Origin: Halanaerobium sp964649895
GTDB lineage: Bacteria; Bacillota; Halanaerobiia; Halanaerobiales; Halanaerobiaceae
NCBI GenBank assembly: GCA_964649895.1
Contig: CAZYRX010000002.1
Location: 46,987 to 110,986, forward strand
DNA: 64,000 nt
Reading direction: 5' to 3'
The notes under the pieces were generated by a model. It was not told the DNA's origin. It searched no databases and worked only from the letters and a program-made list of their open reading frames with translations. A program made the translations under genes and the position numbers. Position 1 is the first letter of the stretch; the number at the start of each line of letters is the position of its first letter. Shown piece after piece: positions 51,320-60,845 of the stretch.

Positions 51320-53224
51320 TTAATTATTTGATATTTTATCTAATTGAATTAGATAATTGTATATTTCTTCACTTACATCCATTGCTTCTAAATGTTCCAA
51401 TAATTCTTCTATTTCAAAATATCTTAGCAGTCTAACCAGATAACTCATCAGCTTATTTGCCTGGCTTTTTTGAAGCACCTGACGGTGAAAAATTTCTGTT
51501 CCAATCTCATAATAACCAAGTTTTAAAGCTGCTGCTAATCTATAAAAATCGAGATAATCATCATCTAAATAATTTCCATAAGGAATTTCTGTTATAATTA
51601 TTGAAGGATCACCAAAACGAATAACACTTTCATAATAAGCTACAGCATCAAAGTAACTTTCTATTTCTGAGTTTTCAACTCTTTGAAGCAATCTTTCTTT
51701 TTCTTCATCTCTAAGCTCTGATTTATATTTCATTAATCTTAACTTAGCATAATTTAAAGCTGGAGTATTTATCTCAATTGATTCAATTTCTTTAATTAAG
51801 TTATCAATATCTTCAGTTGTTTTGTCTGTACCTGTCTTATATAAAGTTTCTTCTCCATCTAATGCTGCAAGATTAATAAAAAGAATATTATTATATATAT
51901 CTTTTTCAGATATGAGTTCAAAACTAGTTTCATTAGCTAGATCAAGAAGTTTATTAAGCAGTTTTCTCTGATAACCTTTAGTCTGCTCATTTTCTATGAG
52001 CATCATTAAGTTTGCAAGCAGATTCTCAGACTTATCCAGTAATCTATCAAAATCATTTATAAAATCTATAAGTTCTTCGTTGCTTCCATTATCTACCAAA
52101 AACTGCAGATAATCAGAAGCTACCTGCCAATTATGGAAATGCTCATCTTTTCTTTCTTTTTCTAATTGAAAAGCTCGTTTAATTTTTTTTGATGCTTCAC
52201 TAATATTTCCCTGATTATAATTTTTTAAATAGAGAATTCTTAAAAAATCAGGATTATTTTCTTGAAACTCAGCAACTTTTTGTGCATATTCTTCAAATTC
52301 ATCATATAATTCTGCCGCCAGATAGCGGGATAAAACATCTAGAGCTGCCTGTGAATTTAGAGGAGGAAGTTCTCTTATCTGACTGAGCAGAGCAGCTGCC
52401 TTTTCAGAATCAGATTTAAGCTTCAGATTATCTATCTGCTGAAAAGTATTGAATACCTTAACTGCTTTTTCTAATGCTTCTTTTTTCTTAAGCTTTTTAT
52501 TTCCTTTAAGATTAAAACGGGTTTTAATAAAATCATCTAAAAAATCAATGACCCGCATATTTTTATATTCTTTTAGATTATCATAATATTTATTAAAAAG
52601 AGCAAGTGCACTTACAACATCATCCATATCCATTAAAGTTTCTAATCTAAAGATAATCAGCTGTGTATTATCAGCATCAATCTGCATTGCCCGTTCTATA
52701 ATATCATTAACCCGCTGCATATTGTCCTCTCTTATATATACTTCACCTAGAGCAAGCAGTAGAGGAATGGATTCCCCTTTGGCTTCTAATGATTCTCTCA
52801 CTATTTTTTCTGCTTTTTCCTGCCTACCTTCATCTAATAGCAAATTTACTAACGGAGCAATAAAAGCTTCATCCAAATCAGTACCCATTAACTGCCAGGC
52901 ATGTTTTAAATAATTAACTGCTTCTTGATAATGACCACTCTGAAGCGAGTAAACGATCAAAGGCAGCAGAAAGGTCTGCTCCTCCGGATAATCTTTCACC
53001 GCATTTTTGAGCAGATCTTTAATCTCTGCTTCAGTTTCTGCAGTTTTTACCTTGGAAAAATAATCTTCAATACTTTCTTCAGGATTATTACGAGCACAGC
53101 ACTTTTTATATTTTTTGCCGCTGCCGCACGGACAAGGTTCATTTCTTCCGATACTATAATTTCTAATAGTATCTTGATTCTTACCTCTCTCTATTACATC
53201 CTTGATATATTTTAAATTATCCAT
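51320..53224 (-). CDS. SEC-C motif / TPR-repeat protein
   Basis: This 634-residue soluble protein opens with a SEC-C zinc motif (IGRNEPCPCGSGKKYKKCC, about 26-44), like that at the SecA C-terminus, and continues as an alpha-solenoid of TPR-like repeats (for example SIPLLLALGEVYIREDNMQRVNDIIERAM). SEC-C may bind ribosome or nucleic-acid partners, and TPRs mediate protein contacts. The function is unknown. It is a single gene. Confidence 0.82.
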   Translation of the reverse strand: MDNLKYIKDVIERGKNQDTIRNYSIGRNEPCPCGSGKKYKKCCARNNPEESIEDYFSKVKTAETEAEIKDLLKNAVKDYPEEQTFLLPLIVYSLQSGHYQEAVNYLKHAWQLMGTDLDEAFIAPLVNLLLDEGRQEKAEKIVRESLEAKGESIPLLLALGEVYIREDNMQRVNDIIERAMQIDADNTQLIIFRLETLMDMDDVVSALALFNKYYDNLKEYKNMRVIDFLDDFIKTRFNLKGNKKLKKKEALEKAVKVFNTFQQIDNLKLKSDSEKAAALLSQIRELPPLNSQAALDVLSRYLAAELYDEFEEYAQKVAEFQENNPDFLRILYLKNYNQGNISEASKKIKRAFQLEKERKDEHFHNWQVASDYLQFLVDNGSNEELIDFINDFDRLLDKSENLLANLMMLIENEQTKGYQRKLLNKLLDLANETSFELISEKDIYNNILFINLAALDGEETLYKTGTDKTTEDIDNLIKEIESIEINTPALNYAKLRLMKYKSELRDEEKERLLQRVENSEIESYFDAVAYYESVIRFGDPSIIITEIPYGNYLDDDYLDFYRLAAALKLGYYEIGTEIFHRQVLQKSQANKLMSYLVRLLRYFEIEELLEHLEAMDVSEEIYNYLIQLDKISNN

Positions 53225-53323
53225 ATAAAAACCATCCTCGCATAAAATAATTTGTTATAAAGTAAGTTTATAAATATCAAAAAATATCTAATTTTATCTT
53301 GACAGAATGCTGCTTAAAAAGAA

Positions 53324-54520
53324 TCAGATTATTAATTCTTCAAGATTATCTATCAATAAGTCAATATCTTCTTTTTTAACAACAAAAGGTGGGAGAAACC
53401 TCAGTGTATGTTCTTTTACGGCATTAACCAAAAATCCTCTCTCAAATAATTCTTGAGTAATATCCTTTGCAGATAATTCTCCGCCAAGCTCTAAAGCAAG
53501 CATTAAGCCTTTACCTCTAGTTTCAACTAGATTTTCATTGTTTTCAATTAATTCATCTAATTTATTTCTAAAATACTTGCCCTTATCGGCTACCATATCA
53601 AGATAACCTTCTTCAAGCATTATATGCATAACTTCAACTGCAGCTCTTGTTGCAAGAGGATTACCACCAAAGGTGGTGCCGTGATCTCCAGGCTCAAATG
53701 CATCTGCAACTTCGGCCTTAGCCATAAAAGCGCCAATCGGCACTCCTCCTCCTAATGCTTTAGCAAGAGAAATGATATCAGGTTCCACACCATAATGTTC
53801 ATAAGCAAATAATTTACCACTTCTACCCATACCACACTGGACCTCATCAAATATCAAAAGAATATCCTTTTCATCACATAATGCTCTTACACCTTCTAAA
53901 TATTTCTGTTCAGCTGGATAAATTCCACCTTCACCCTGAATCGGTTCAAGCATGATAGCAGCTGTCTGATCTGTAACAGCTTTTTTAAGAGCATCTAAAT
54001 CATTAAAAGGAACAGTTATAAATCCTTCCGGCAGGGGAGTAAACGGTTTTTTGTATTTATCCTGACCGGTTGCTGTTACAGTACTCATTGTTCTACCGTG
54101 AAAAGATTTATCTGCTGTAATTGTTTCGAACTTTTTTAATCCTTTTTTCTTGAAATATTTTCTTGCTAGTTTCAAAGCTCCTTCATTTGCTTCAGAACCA
54201 CTGTTAGCAAAAAACACTTTATCACAGCAGGAGTTTTCTGCAAGCAGTTTTTCCAATTCAGCCTGTGGCTCAATATAATAGAAATTTGAACAGTGAATAA
54301 TTTTATCAATTTGGTCTTTTAGAGCATCTTTAAAACGCTGATTACTGTATCCAATTGAATTAACACCAATACCTGCTAAAAAATCTTTATAACTTTTACC
54401 GTCCTTACTATAGATAGTAATACCCTCAGCTCTTTCAGCAAAAAGTGGATATCTTCCACTATAAACATTCATAAAATGATCTTTATCACTTTTTATAATA
54501 TCTTCTATTTCCATACTCAA
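53324..54520 (-). CDS. argD: Acetylornithine aminotransferase
   Basis: This 398-residue class III PLP aminotransferase transfers the amino group to N-acetylglutamate semialdehyde in arginine synthesis. It has FANSGSEANEGALKLARKY, FHGRTMSTVTATGQDKY, IFDEVQCGMGRSG and the PLP lysine in SLAKALGGGVPIGAF. It is third in argC-argB-argD. TTG 54520 has the better spacing to AGGAGG (6 nt) than ATG 54514. Confidence 0.94.
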   Translation of the reverse strand: MSMEIEDIIKSDKDHFMNVYSGRYPLFAERAEGITIYSKDGKSYKDFLAGIGVNSIGYSNQRFKDALKDQIDKIIHCSNFYYIEPQAELEKLLAENSCCDKVFFANSGSEANEGALKLARKYFKKKGLKKFETITADKSFHGRTMSTVTATGQDKYKKPFTPLPEGFITVPFNDLDALKKAVTDQTAAIMLEPIQGEGGIYPAEQKYLEGVRALCDEKDILLIFDEVQCGMGRSGKLFAYEHYGVEPDIISLAKALGGGVPIGAFMAKAEVADAFEPGDHGTTFGGNPLATRAAVEVMHIMLEEGYLDMVADKGKYFRNKLDELIENNENLVETRGKGLMLALELGGELSAKDITQELFERGFLVNAVKEHTLRFLPPFVVKKEDIDLLIDNLEELII

Positions 54521-54558
54521 ATACTACCTCCTAAAATAATATTCTAAATTTTAATCTA

Positions 54559-55428
54559 TTAATCCTTTTTAATCATCGTTCCTACCCCTTGATCAGTAAA
54601 TATCTCAAGCAGTAATGGATGGGGAACAAGTCCATTCAAAATGTGGGTTCTTAGTACACCTCTTTCAACAGCATGTTTACAGCCCTCAACTTTTGGCAGC
54701 ATACCACCCTTGATTTTTCCTTTTTTAATCCAGTCATCTATCTCAGTAAAATTAAGTTCAGAAACCCGACTTGTTTCATCATCTGCATCATAACGAATAC
54801 CATCAACATCTGTTAAATATATTAACTTTTCTGCTGAAAGTGCAGCAGCAAGTTCTCCTGCAACATTATCTGCATTAATATTTAGAGTTTCACCTTCATC
54901 ATTTACACCTACTGGAGCAATTACTGGAATATAGCCATCTTCGATTAATTTCTGTACGAGTTCTGGATTTATATGTTCAATCTCACCTACAAAACCTAAG
55001 TCTTTTTCTGGTGAATCAAAAGTTTTCTTCACAGCTTTAATTAAATTTCCATCTTTACCTGAAATACCAACAGCACTTGCCTGCATATTATTAATTAAAG
55101 CCACAATTTCTTTATTAATCTGGGCAGAAAGCACCATCTCTACTATCTCCATTGTTTCCTTATCTGTTACCCTTAGTCCATCAATAAAATTTGCTTTAAT
55201 ATTAAGTCTGTCAAGTGTTTTTGTTATTGCTGGACCTCCACCGTGCACAATAACCGGATTAATTCCAACATATTTTAGCAAAGTGATATCTTCGATTAAA
55301 TTTTTCTTTAGTTTATCATCAGCCATAATACTGCCACCATATTTAATAACAAAAGTCTTCCCATAATAGTCTTTAAAATATGGTAGTGCTTCTATCAAAA
55401 CATATGCTTTTTCTATTAGTTCTTCTAT
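54559..55428 (-). CDS. argB: Acetylglutamate kinase
   Basis: This 289-residue enzyme phosphorylates N-acetylglutamate. It has FVIKYGGSIMAD (about 24-35), NPVIVHGGGPAI, LNINADNVAGELAAAL, and the C-terminal GMLPKVEGCKHAVERGV. The usual family start (IEKAEVLIEALPY) is present only if translation begins at ATA 55428 (or ACG 55431), right after GAGGAGGGGAG; the TTG at 55398 has no ribosome-binding site. So either a rare start codon is used or the draft has a base error. It lies between argC and argD. Confidence 0.93.
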   Translation of the reverse strand: MEELIEKAYVLIEALPYFKDYYGKTFVIKYGGSIMADDKLKKNLIEDITLLKYVGINPVIVHGGGPAITKTLDRLNIKANFIDGLRVTDKETMEIVEMVLSAQINKEIVALINNMQASAVGISGKDGNLIKAVKKTFDSPEKDLGFVGEIEHINPELVQKLIEDGYIPVIAPVGVNDEGETLNINADNVAGELAAALSAEKLIYLTDVDGIRYDADDETSRVSELNFTEIDDWIKKGKIKGGMLPKVEGCKHAVERGVLRTHILNGLVPHPLLLEIFTDQGVGTMIKKD

Positions 55429-55506
55429 CGTACTCCCCTCCTCTTTATAATTGTTAGTTATTTTATAATCTTTTTATTTCAAGATTTAGCTTTGAATATA
55501 TATTTT

Positions 55507-56613
55507 TTAAGGAAATAAAGCCGTTGATTTCAATCCCATATCTTCAGGAAAACCAAAAAGAAGATTCATATTCTGTACTGCCTGTCCTGATGCTCCTTTA
55601 AGCATGTTATCAAGAGCAGAAATCACTATTAATCTATCAGTTCTTTGATCATATTTACAAGCAATCTGGGTATAATTAGAACCTGCTACATTCTTTATCT
55701 CAGGCAGTTCGTTTTCCAAAATTTGAACAAAATTTTCATTTTCATAAAAACTTTTGTATAATTCATTTATTTCTTCCTGAGTATTTTTAACATTTAGATT
55801 TATATACATTGTAGAAAGAATACCACGCTTTACAGGTACAAGATGGGGTGTAAATAAAACCTCAGCATTATTATTTAGATTACCCAATTTATTACTTTTA
55901 ATTTTTTTGTTTTCATCAAATTTGCTATTATATCTCCCTGTCAGAAACTTATTTAAAATATATTCTATTTCAGAGCTGTGTCTATGTACAGCAGGACTGT
56001 AAGCCTTTAATGTATTGTGAGTTTCTGTAAAAAGCAGTGAACTTTTTAAACTTCTTCCAGCACCACTTACTCCAGATTTTGCATCAATTATTATTGAAGA
56101 TAAGTCTGCTATACCAGTTTTTGCAATTGGTAATAGCCCAAGCAGAGATGCAGTTACATAACAGCCTGGATTTGCTATTAATTCAGCTTTTTTAATTTTT
56201 TCTCGATTTAATTCTACAAGTCCATAAACAGCCTTGCGAGCTATCTCAGGGTGACGATGTTTTACACCATACCATTCTTCATAAATTTCCAGATCATGAT
56301 AGCGAAAATCACCGCTCATATCAATTATCTTTACACCTCTCCCCATAAGTTCTGTGGTAATATCCTGGGATACACCATGAGGTAAAGCAGTAAATATTAA
56401 ATCACTATTTTCTGGTTCAAAGTCCTCTATTGCTTTCAATCTATAAGTTTCAAGTTTTGATCCCCTAAACTGTGGATAAATATCAGTAAGTTTTTCACCT
56501 GCACTACTTTTTGAAATTAAGTCCTTAATTTCTACTTCTGGATGCTGATGCAGCAGACGCATTAATTCTATCCCCACATAACCTGTTGAACCTATAATGC
56601 TGACCTTTATCAT
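55507..56613 (-). CDS. argC: N-acetyl-gamma-glutamyl-phosphate reductase
   Basis: This 368-residue NADPH-dependent reductase is the first gene of argCBD. It has the nucleotide motif IIGSTGYVGIELMRLL (about 5-20), the catalytic cysteine in ANPGCYVTASLLGL (Cys about 148), and DAKSGVSGAGRS. It is slightly longer than usual (about 345) owing to a Lys/Asn-rich insert near residues 230-245. ATG 56613 follows a GGGGAGATGG site. The 257-bp upstream gap holds a terminator and a weak ARG-box-like sequence. Confidence 0.95.
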   Translation of the reverse strand: MIKVSIIGSTGYVGIELMRLLHQHPEVEIKDLISKSSAGEKLTDIYPQFRGSKLETYRLKAIEDFEPENSDLIFTALPHGVSQDITTELMGRGVKIIDMSGDFRYHDLEIYEEWYGVKHRHPEIARKAVYGLVELNREKIKKAELIANPGCYVTASLLGLLPIAKTGIADLSSIIIDAKSGVSGAGRSLKSSLLFTETHNTLKAYSPAVHRHSSEIEYILNKFLTGRYNSKFDENKKIKSNKLGNLNNNAEVLFTPHLVPVKRGILSTMYINLNVKNTQEEINELYKSFYENENFVQILENELPEIKNVAGSNYTQIACKYDQRTDRLIVISALDNMLKGASGQAVQNMNLLFGFPEDMGLKSTALFP

Positions 56614-56760
56614 TATACCATCTCCCCATATGCTGTCATTAACGATACTGAATAAATTTGAACGATTACTATTACTGTTTTTCTTATAGATGATCTTTTG
56701 CTTATTTTATCTTATTAAAGTGATCTAATCAAGTTATATTAGTAATTAAAGGCATAGAAA

Positions 56761-56802
56761 AAGAGGAGAGATCCACAATCAAAAATTTATGAATCCCTCC
56801 CT
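56761..56802 (-). terminator. Terminator of the RND efflux operon
   Basis: On the minus strand GGAGGGATTCA pairs with TGGATCTCTCC (two G-U pairs), followed by TCTTTTTC. It separates the efflux operon from argC. Confidence 0.65.
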
Positions 56803-56870
56803 GGTATATATTTAATTTTAATTTGAACTATTAGTCTAGTAGTGATTAATATAAAAAATTAAATGTTAAT

Positions 56871-59558
56871 CTATTTTGTTCTTATTAATTTCTTTAGATC
56901 TTCAAATAAACTGTAAATTACCGGTACAAAGATTAACAGCAGCATTGTAGAAGAAAACAATCCTCCCATAACTACCTTTGCAAGTGGAGAATACTGTTCA
57001 GTCCCTACAGCAAGTTCTAAAGCTAAAGGTGTCATCCCGGCTAAAGTAGAAAAAGTAGTCATTAAAATTGGTCTAAAACGAAGTCTTGCTCCTTCTAAAA
57101 TAGCACTTTTAGTATCTTTACCTTCTTTTTCTGCTTCAATTACAAAGTCAATTAAATGAATTGCATCATTAACAGCAATTCCCGATAGTAAAATTAATCC
57201 CATCATTGCTGGCATAGATAGATAGGTATTTGTTAATAGCAGAGCCGCTGCAACACCTACCAGTTCCAAAGGTAGAGATACCATTATTGTAATAGGGTGT
57301 AATAATGATTTAAATTGAGAAACAAGCAGCAGATATATAAAAGCTATTGCAAAGACTAAACTAACTGCCAGTCTTCCTAAAGCATCAGTCATGTTATCCT
57401 GTTCTCCAGTAACTTCTGCATTATAGCCATTAGGAAGAGGATATTCTTCAAGTATTTTATTGATATCNNNNNNNNNNNNNNNNNNNNNNNNNNNNNNNNN
57501 NNNNNNNNNNNNNNNNNNNNNNNNNNNNNNNNNNNNNNNNNNNNNNNNNNNNNNNNNNNNNNNNNNNACAACATAGGCTTTTATACCGGGTATTGTAGCA
57601 ATTTGATTTCTCAAATCTTCTTGAATTTCCCAGATTGATCTTTCTCTGCTGTTTCTATCTTTATAAATTAATGACATAAATGACTGCTGAACACCATTAG
57701 CACCTGTTGTTGCCTGGGTTCCAGACCCCTGCTCAAATCCAAGCTGATTTGAGTAAATAATTAATTCAGGTACATTTTCTACAATTTTTTCTACTTTCTT
57801 AGAAATTTCTTCTGTTTTCTCAAGTGATGAACCTGCTTCAGTTTCAATTGAAACATAACTCTGTCCACTGTCCATAACTGGTGTCATTTCCGAACCAATC
57901 ATAGGTAAAAGACTAATAGTAATGACAAGCAGTACTATTCCGATTACCACAACAATGGCTCTATTAGCTAATGCTTTTTCGAGCAAATCTAAATAATAAT
58001 CTCTACTTTTATAAAGCAGCTTAGTAAAAAGATTACCAAGCTTTTTCAGCACTGCAGATACTTTAGATAAAGGCTTCTTACTATCTTCTGCTTTCAAAAC
58101 AAGGGCCAGAATAAGCGGCACAATGGTAAATGAACTAATAACTGAACCTGTCCAGGCAAAAAGCAGTGTCATAGAAAGCGGTCTAAACATCTGCTGTACA
58201 AACCCTCCGATAAACATTACTGGAGTTAATACAATCATCGAAGTGGTGGTACCTGCAACCACAGCAAGAATCATCTCATTTGTTCCATCTACTGCTGCTT
58301 CAAATGGAGTCTTATCTAATTCTTCAAAATGTCTTGTCACATTTTCAATAACAACTATAGAATTATCAACAAGCATACCAATAGATAAAATTAAACCTGT
58401 CATAGTAACTGTATTTAGACTCAAGCCAAATGCTTTAAGTAGAGCAAGTGTAAAAACAAAGGTAGTTGGAATAGATATAGAAACAGCAAGTGTGCTCCTC
58501 CAGCTTTCCAAAAAGAGATAAATCACAATAATAGTTAAAATTATGCCGATAAAAAGAGTACTGGCCATATTATTAATAACTAACCTGACTAAATCAGATT
58601 GGTCATCAGTAATTTCAAATTCTAAATCTGGAAATTCTTTTTCTAAATTTTCAATTTCAGATCTAACATTATTTACTACTTCAACTGTATTGGCATCCTG
58701 CTGTTTTAAAATATTTATAGCAGTAGTTTCTTCTCCGTCAACACGAAATTTACTTCTGATTTCAGCATGAGTATCTTCAACTTCAGCCAAATCTTTTAAA
58801 TAGATATCTCCAAAATCAGTGGATGAGATAATTAAATTTCTAATTGATTCTAAATTTTGATATTCACCAACTGTTCTAATTAAATATTCGCTTTCATCTC
58901 TTGTGATACGTCCGCCAGGGAAATTTATGTTTTCAGCATCTAATCTATCTACAATTTTTCCAATTGGTATACCATAAGCATTTAATTTATCTCGGTCTAC
59001 ATTTACCTGAATTTCTCTTTTTTTACCTCCATAAACATCGATATTTGCTACTCCACTGACCATCTGCAGCCTGTTTTTTAATTGATTATCTGCAAGAGTT
59101 CGTAAATCTATATCATTTCTGGGCCCACTAACTGCAAGTGTTAAGACAGGTCGGTCAGAAGTGCTGAATTTCTGAACCTTAGGTTCATCAATATCTTCAG
59201 GTAGATCATTTCTCACCTTATTGATAATATTCTGTACATCTACTGCTGCAGTATCAATATCTTTATCATAGTCAAACTCAACACTTATCATGGATACACC
59301 TTCCATGGCATCAGAACTGATATTATCAACACCTTCAATGGTACCTAGTTCTTCTTCTAGTGTTTCATTAACCTGTTCAGCTATATCAGAAGCTGAAACC
59401 CCCTGGTAAGCAGTCTGTATGCTAACTACCACTGGATCAACATCTGGATTAAGCTGAATATTCAATGTTAAAAGTGCTCCAATACCCAGAAGAATAACTG
59501 CAAATACTGCAGCAATAGTAGTATATTTTTTCTTAACTGCAAATTCTGCAAGTGTCAT
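56871..59558 (-). CDS. RND multidrug efflux permease (AcrB/HAE1-like), internal assembly gap
   Basis: This inner-membrane pump is driven by proton motive force. It has an N-terminal membrane helix, porter domains (LEEELGTIEGVDNISSDAMEG), GLILSIGMLVDNSIVVIENV (the proton-relay helix 4 with its Asp), and PAMMGLILLSGIAVNDAIHLIDF in the second half. The apparent length of 895 includes 34 unknown residues; RND pumps have about 1,020-1,050, so the 100-N gap (57468-57567) hides roughly 160-190 residues. It forms a tripartite pump with the MFP and TolC proteins encoded upstream. Confidence 0.94.
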   Translation of the reverse strand: MTLAEFAVKKKYTTIAAVFAVILLGIGALLTLNIQLNPDVDPVVVSIQTAYQGVSASDIAEQVNETLEEELGTIEGVDNISSDAMEGVSMISVEFDYDKDIDTAAVDVQNIINKVRNDLPEDIDEPKVQKFSTSDRPVLTLAVSGPRNDIDLRTLADNQLKNRLQMVSGVANIDVYGGKKREIQVNVDRDKLNAYGIPIGKIVDRLDAENINFPGGRITRDESEYLIRTVGEYQNLESIRNLIISSTDFGDIYLKDLAEVEDTHAEIRSKFRVDGEETTAINILKQQDANTVEVVNNVRSEIENLEKEFPDLEFEITDDQSDLVRLVINNMASTLFIGIILTIIVIYLFLESWRSTLAVSISIPTTFVFTLALLKAFGLSLNTVTMTGLILSIGMLVDNSIVVIENVTRHFEELDKTPFEAAVDGTNEMILAVVAGTTTSMIVLTPVMFIGGFVQQMFRPLSMTLLFAWTGSVISSFTIVPLILALVLKAEDSKKPLSKVSAVLKKLGNLFTKLLYKSRDYYLDLLEKALANRAIVVVIGIVLLVITISLLPMIGSEMTPVMDSGQSYVSIETEAGSSLEKTEEISKKVEKIVENVPELIIYSNQLGFEQGSGTQATTGANGVQQSFMSLIYKDRNSRERSIWEIQEDLRNQIATIPGIKAYVXXXXXXXXXXXXXXXXXXXXXXXXXXXXXXXXXXDINKILEEYPLPNGYNAEVTGEQDNMTDALGRLAVSLVFAIAFIYLLLVSQFKSLLHPITIMVSLPLELVGVAAALLLTNTYLSMPAMMGLILLSGIAVNDAIHLIDFVIEAEKEGKDTKSAILEGARLRFRPILMTTFSTLAGMTPLALELAVGTEQYSPLAKVVMGGLFSSTMLLLIFVPVIYSLFEDLKKLIRTK
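57468..57567. other. Assembly gap (100 N) inside the RND gene
   Basis: A fixed 100-N placeholder. Judging from RND protein length, the true missing sequence is near 500 nt. Confidence 0.97.
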
Positions 59559-59561
59559 AAC

Positions 59562-60845
59562 TTAATCATCCCCATTCTGCTGATCCGGAAGATAGATTTT
59601 TGCACCATCTCTTAAATCATTAATATTACTAACAGCAATCATCTCATTTTCCTTTAAAGCTGATTTTACGACTGTATAATGACCATCACTAATACCTCTT
59701 TCAATTTTTCTTCGCTCAGCAATTCCATCTTTAATTACATAAACATGTGGAGCTGATTCAAACTCAAAGATTGCTTTATTTGGAACAATTAAAACATTTT
59801 CTCTTCTTTCTGCAGTTATTTCTGCAAATACTGCCATTCCATCTTTAAGATAAGCCTTTTCATTGTTGAGTATTATTCTTACTTCAGTAGTTCTGGTTTT
59901 CGGATTAGAAATTGGACTTATCTCTGTTATTTCTGCATTTATTTTTTCAGAAGATCCTGAATAAGATATTAATACTTTACTTCCTTCTCTAAGATTAGCA
60001 ATATCCTTCATGCCAATATATAAAACTATTTCTATTTTATCTGTTTCTGCAGCTTCAAAAACAGGGTGAGCAGCTGCAGTCATTTCTCCTCTTTCGATAT
60101 ATTTATTTAATATCTTAGCAGAAAGTGGTGCTCTAATTTCAGTATAGTCCAGCTGTAAATTAATATTTTTCAAATCATTTTTGCTTTTTTCCAGCCTGCT
60201 TTCAGCATTCTCAATATCTAACTCAGCAATTTCTATTCCCTTTTCTGCACTTTTTACTCCTGTATTTATCCTCTGCAGCCTTGCCTCAGCTTTTTGATAA
60301 AGAGTTTTTGTTTGCTCAAATTTAGCTTTAGCTATTGCATTTTCTTCATATAATTTTTTATCACGCTGATAATCATTTTCCAGCTGCTCATATTCACTTT
60401 CTGCTTCTCTTAAAGATGCTCTACTTTCTGCAAGATTATTTTCAGAGATTTCTCTGGAAATTTCAGCTTTCTTGAGTACAGCTTCAGCTTCTTTTATACT
60501 CTCTTTGGCAGAATCAGCTTTGTTTAAAAGTTCTTGATCATCGATTTTTGCAAGCAGTTGTCCTTGTTCTACCTGATCTCCTTCATCAACATAAATCTCC
60601 TCAATTTCTCCAGAAATACGTGCTGAGATCTTTGTTTTGTCTTTATATTCGACTGTACCGCTGTAATTATATACGATTTCAAAGTCATCTCTGATTACTG
60701 TTTCTCTTTCTACCGGCACACCTAAATTTAATTCAGCACTTTGTTCTGGAGCTCGATTTCTAAGCTGTATTATAAAAAAGAGTGCTGCAGACCCGAATAC
60801 TATAATTAAAGCTATAATTATAAATGTTTTTTTGTTTTTTTTCAT
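59562..60845 (-). CDS. Membrane fusion protein of RND efflux pump
   Basis: This 427-residue periplasmic adaptor has an N-terminal signal/anchor (about 5-28), a lipoyl/barrel-sandwich domain (SGEIEEIYVDEGDQVEQGQLLAKID, about 79-103), a long alpha-hairpin (about 110-235) and a beta-barrel (ISPISNPKTRTTEVRI). It links the RND pump to TolC. It lies 3 bp before the RND gene and overlaps the TolC gene by 4 bp (ATGA). Confidence 0.93.
   Translation of the reverse strand: MKKNKKTFIIIALIIVFGSAALFFIIQLRNRAPEQSAELNLGVPVERETVIRDDFEIVYNYSGTVEYKDKTKISARISGEIEEIYVDEGDQVEQGQLLAKIDDQELLNKADSAKESIKEAEAVLKKAEISREISENNLAESRASLREAESEYEQLENDYQRDKKLYEENAIAKAKFEQTKTLYQKAEARLQRINTGVKSAEKGIEIAELDIENAESRLEKSKNDLKNINLQLDYTEIRAPLSAKILNKYIERGEMTAAAHPVFEAAETDKIEIVLYIGMKDIANLREGSKVLISYSGSSEKINAEITEISPISNPKTRTTEVRIILNNEKAYLKDGMAVFAEITAERRENVLIVPNKAIFEFESAPHVYVIKDGIAERRKIERGISDGHYTVVKSALKENEMIAVSNINDLRDGAKIYLPDQQNGDD

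Noticed and set aside
56649..56662. ARG box-like TGAATAAATTTGAA upstream of argC
   Set aside because: Only one half-site fits the ArgR/AhrC consensus; too weak to annotate in AT-rich DNA.
58123..58521. 132-codon frame opposite the RND gene
   Set aside because: Shadow of the RND coding strand; no ribosome-binding site, biased composition.
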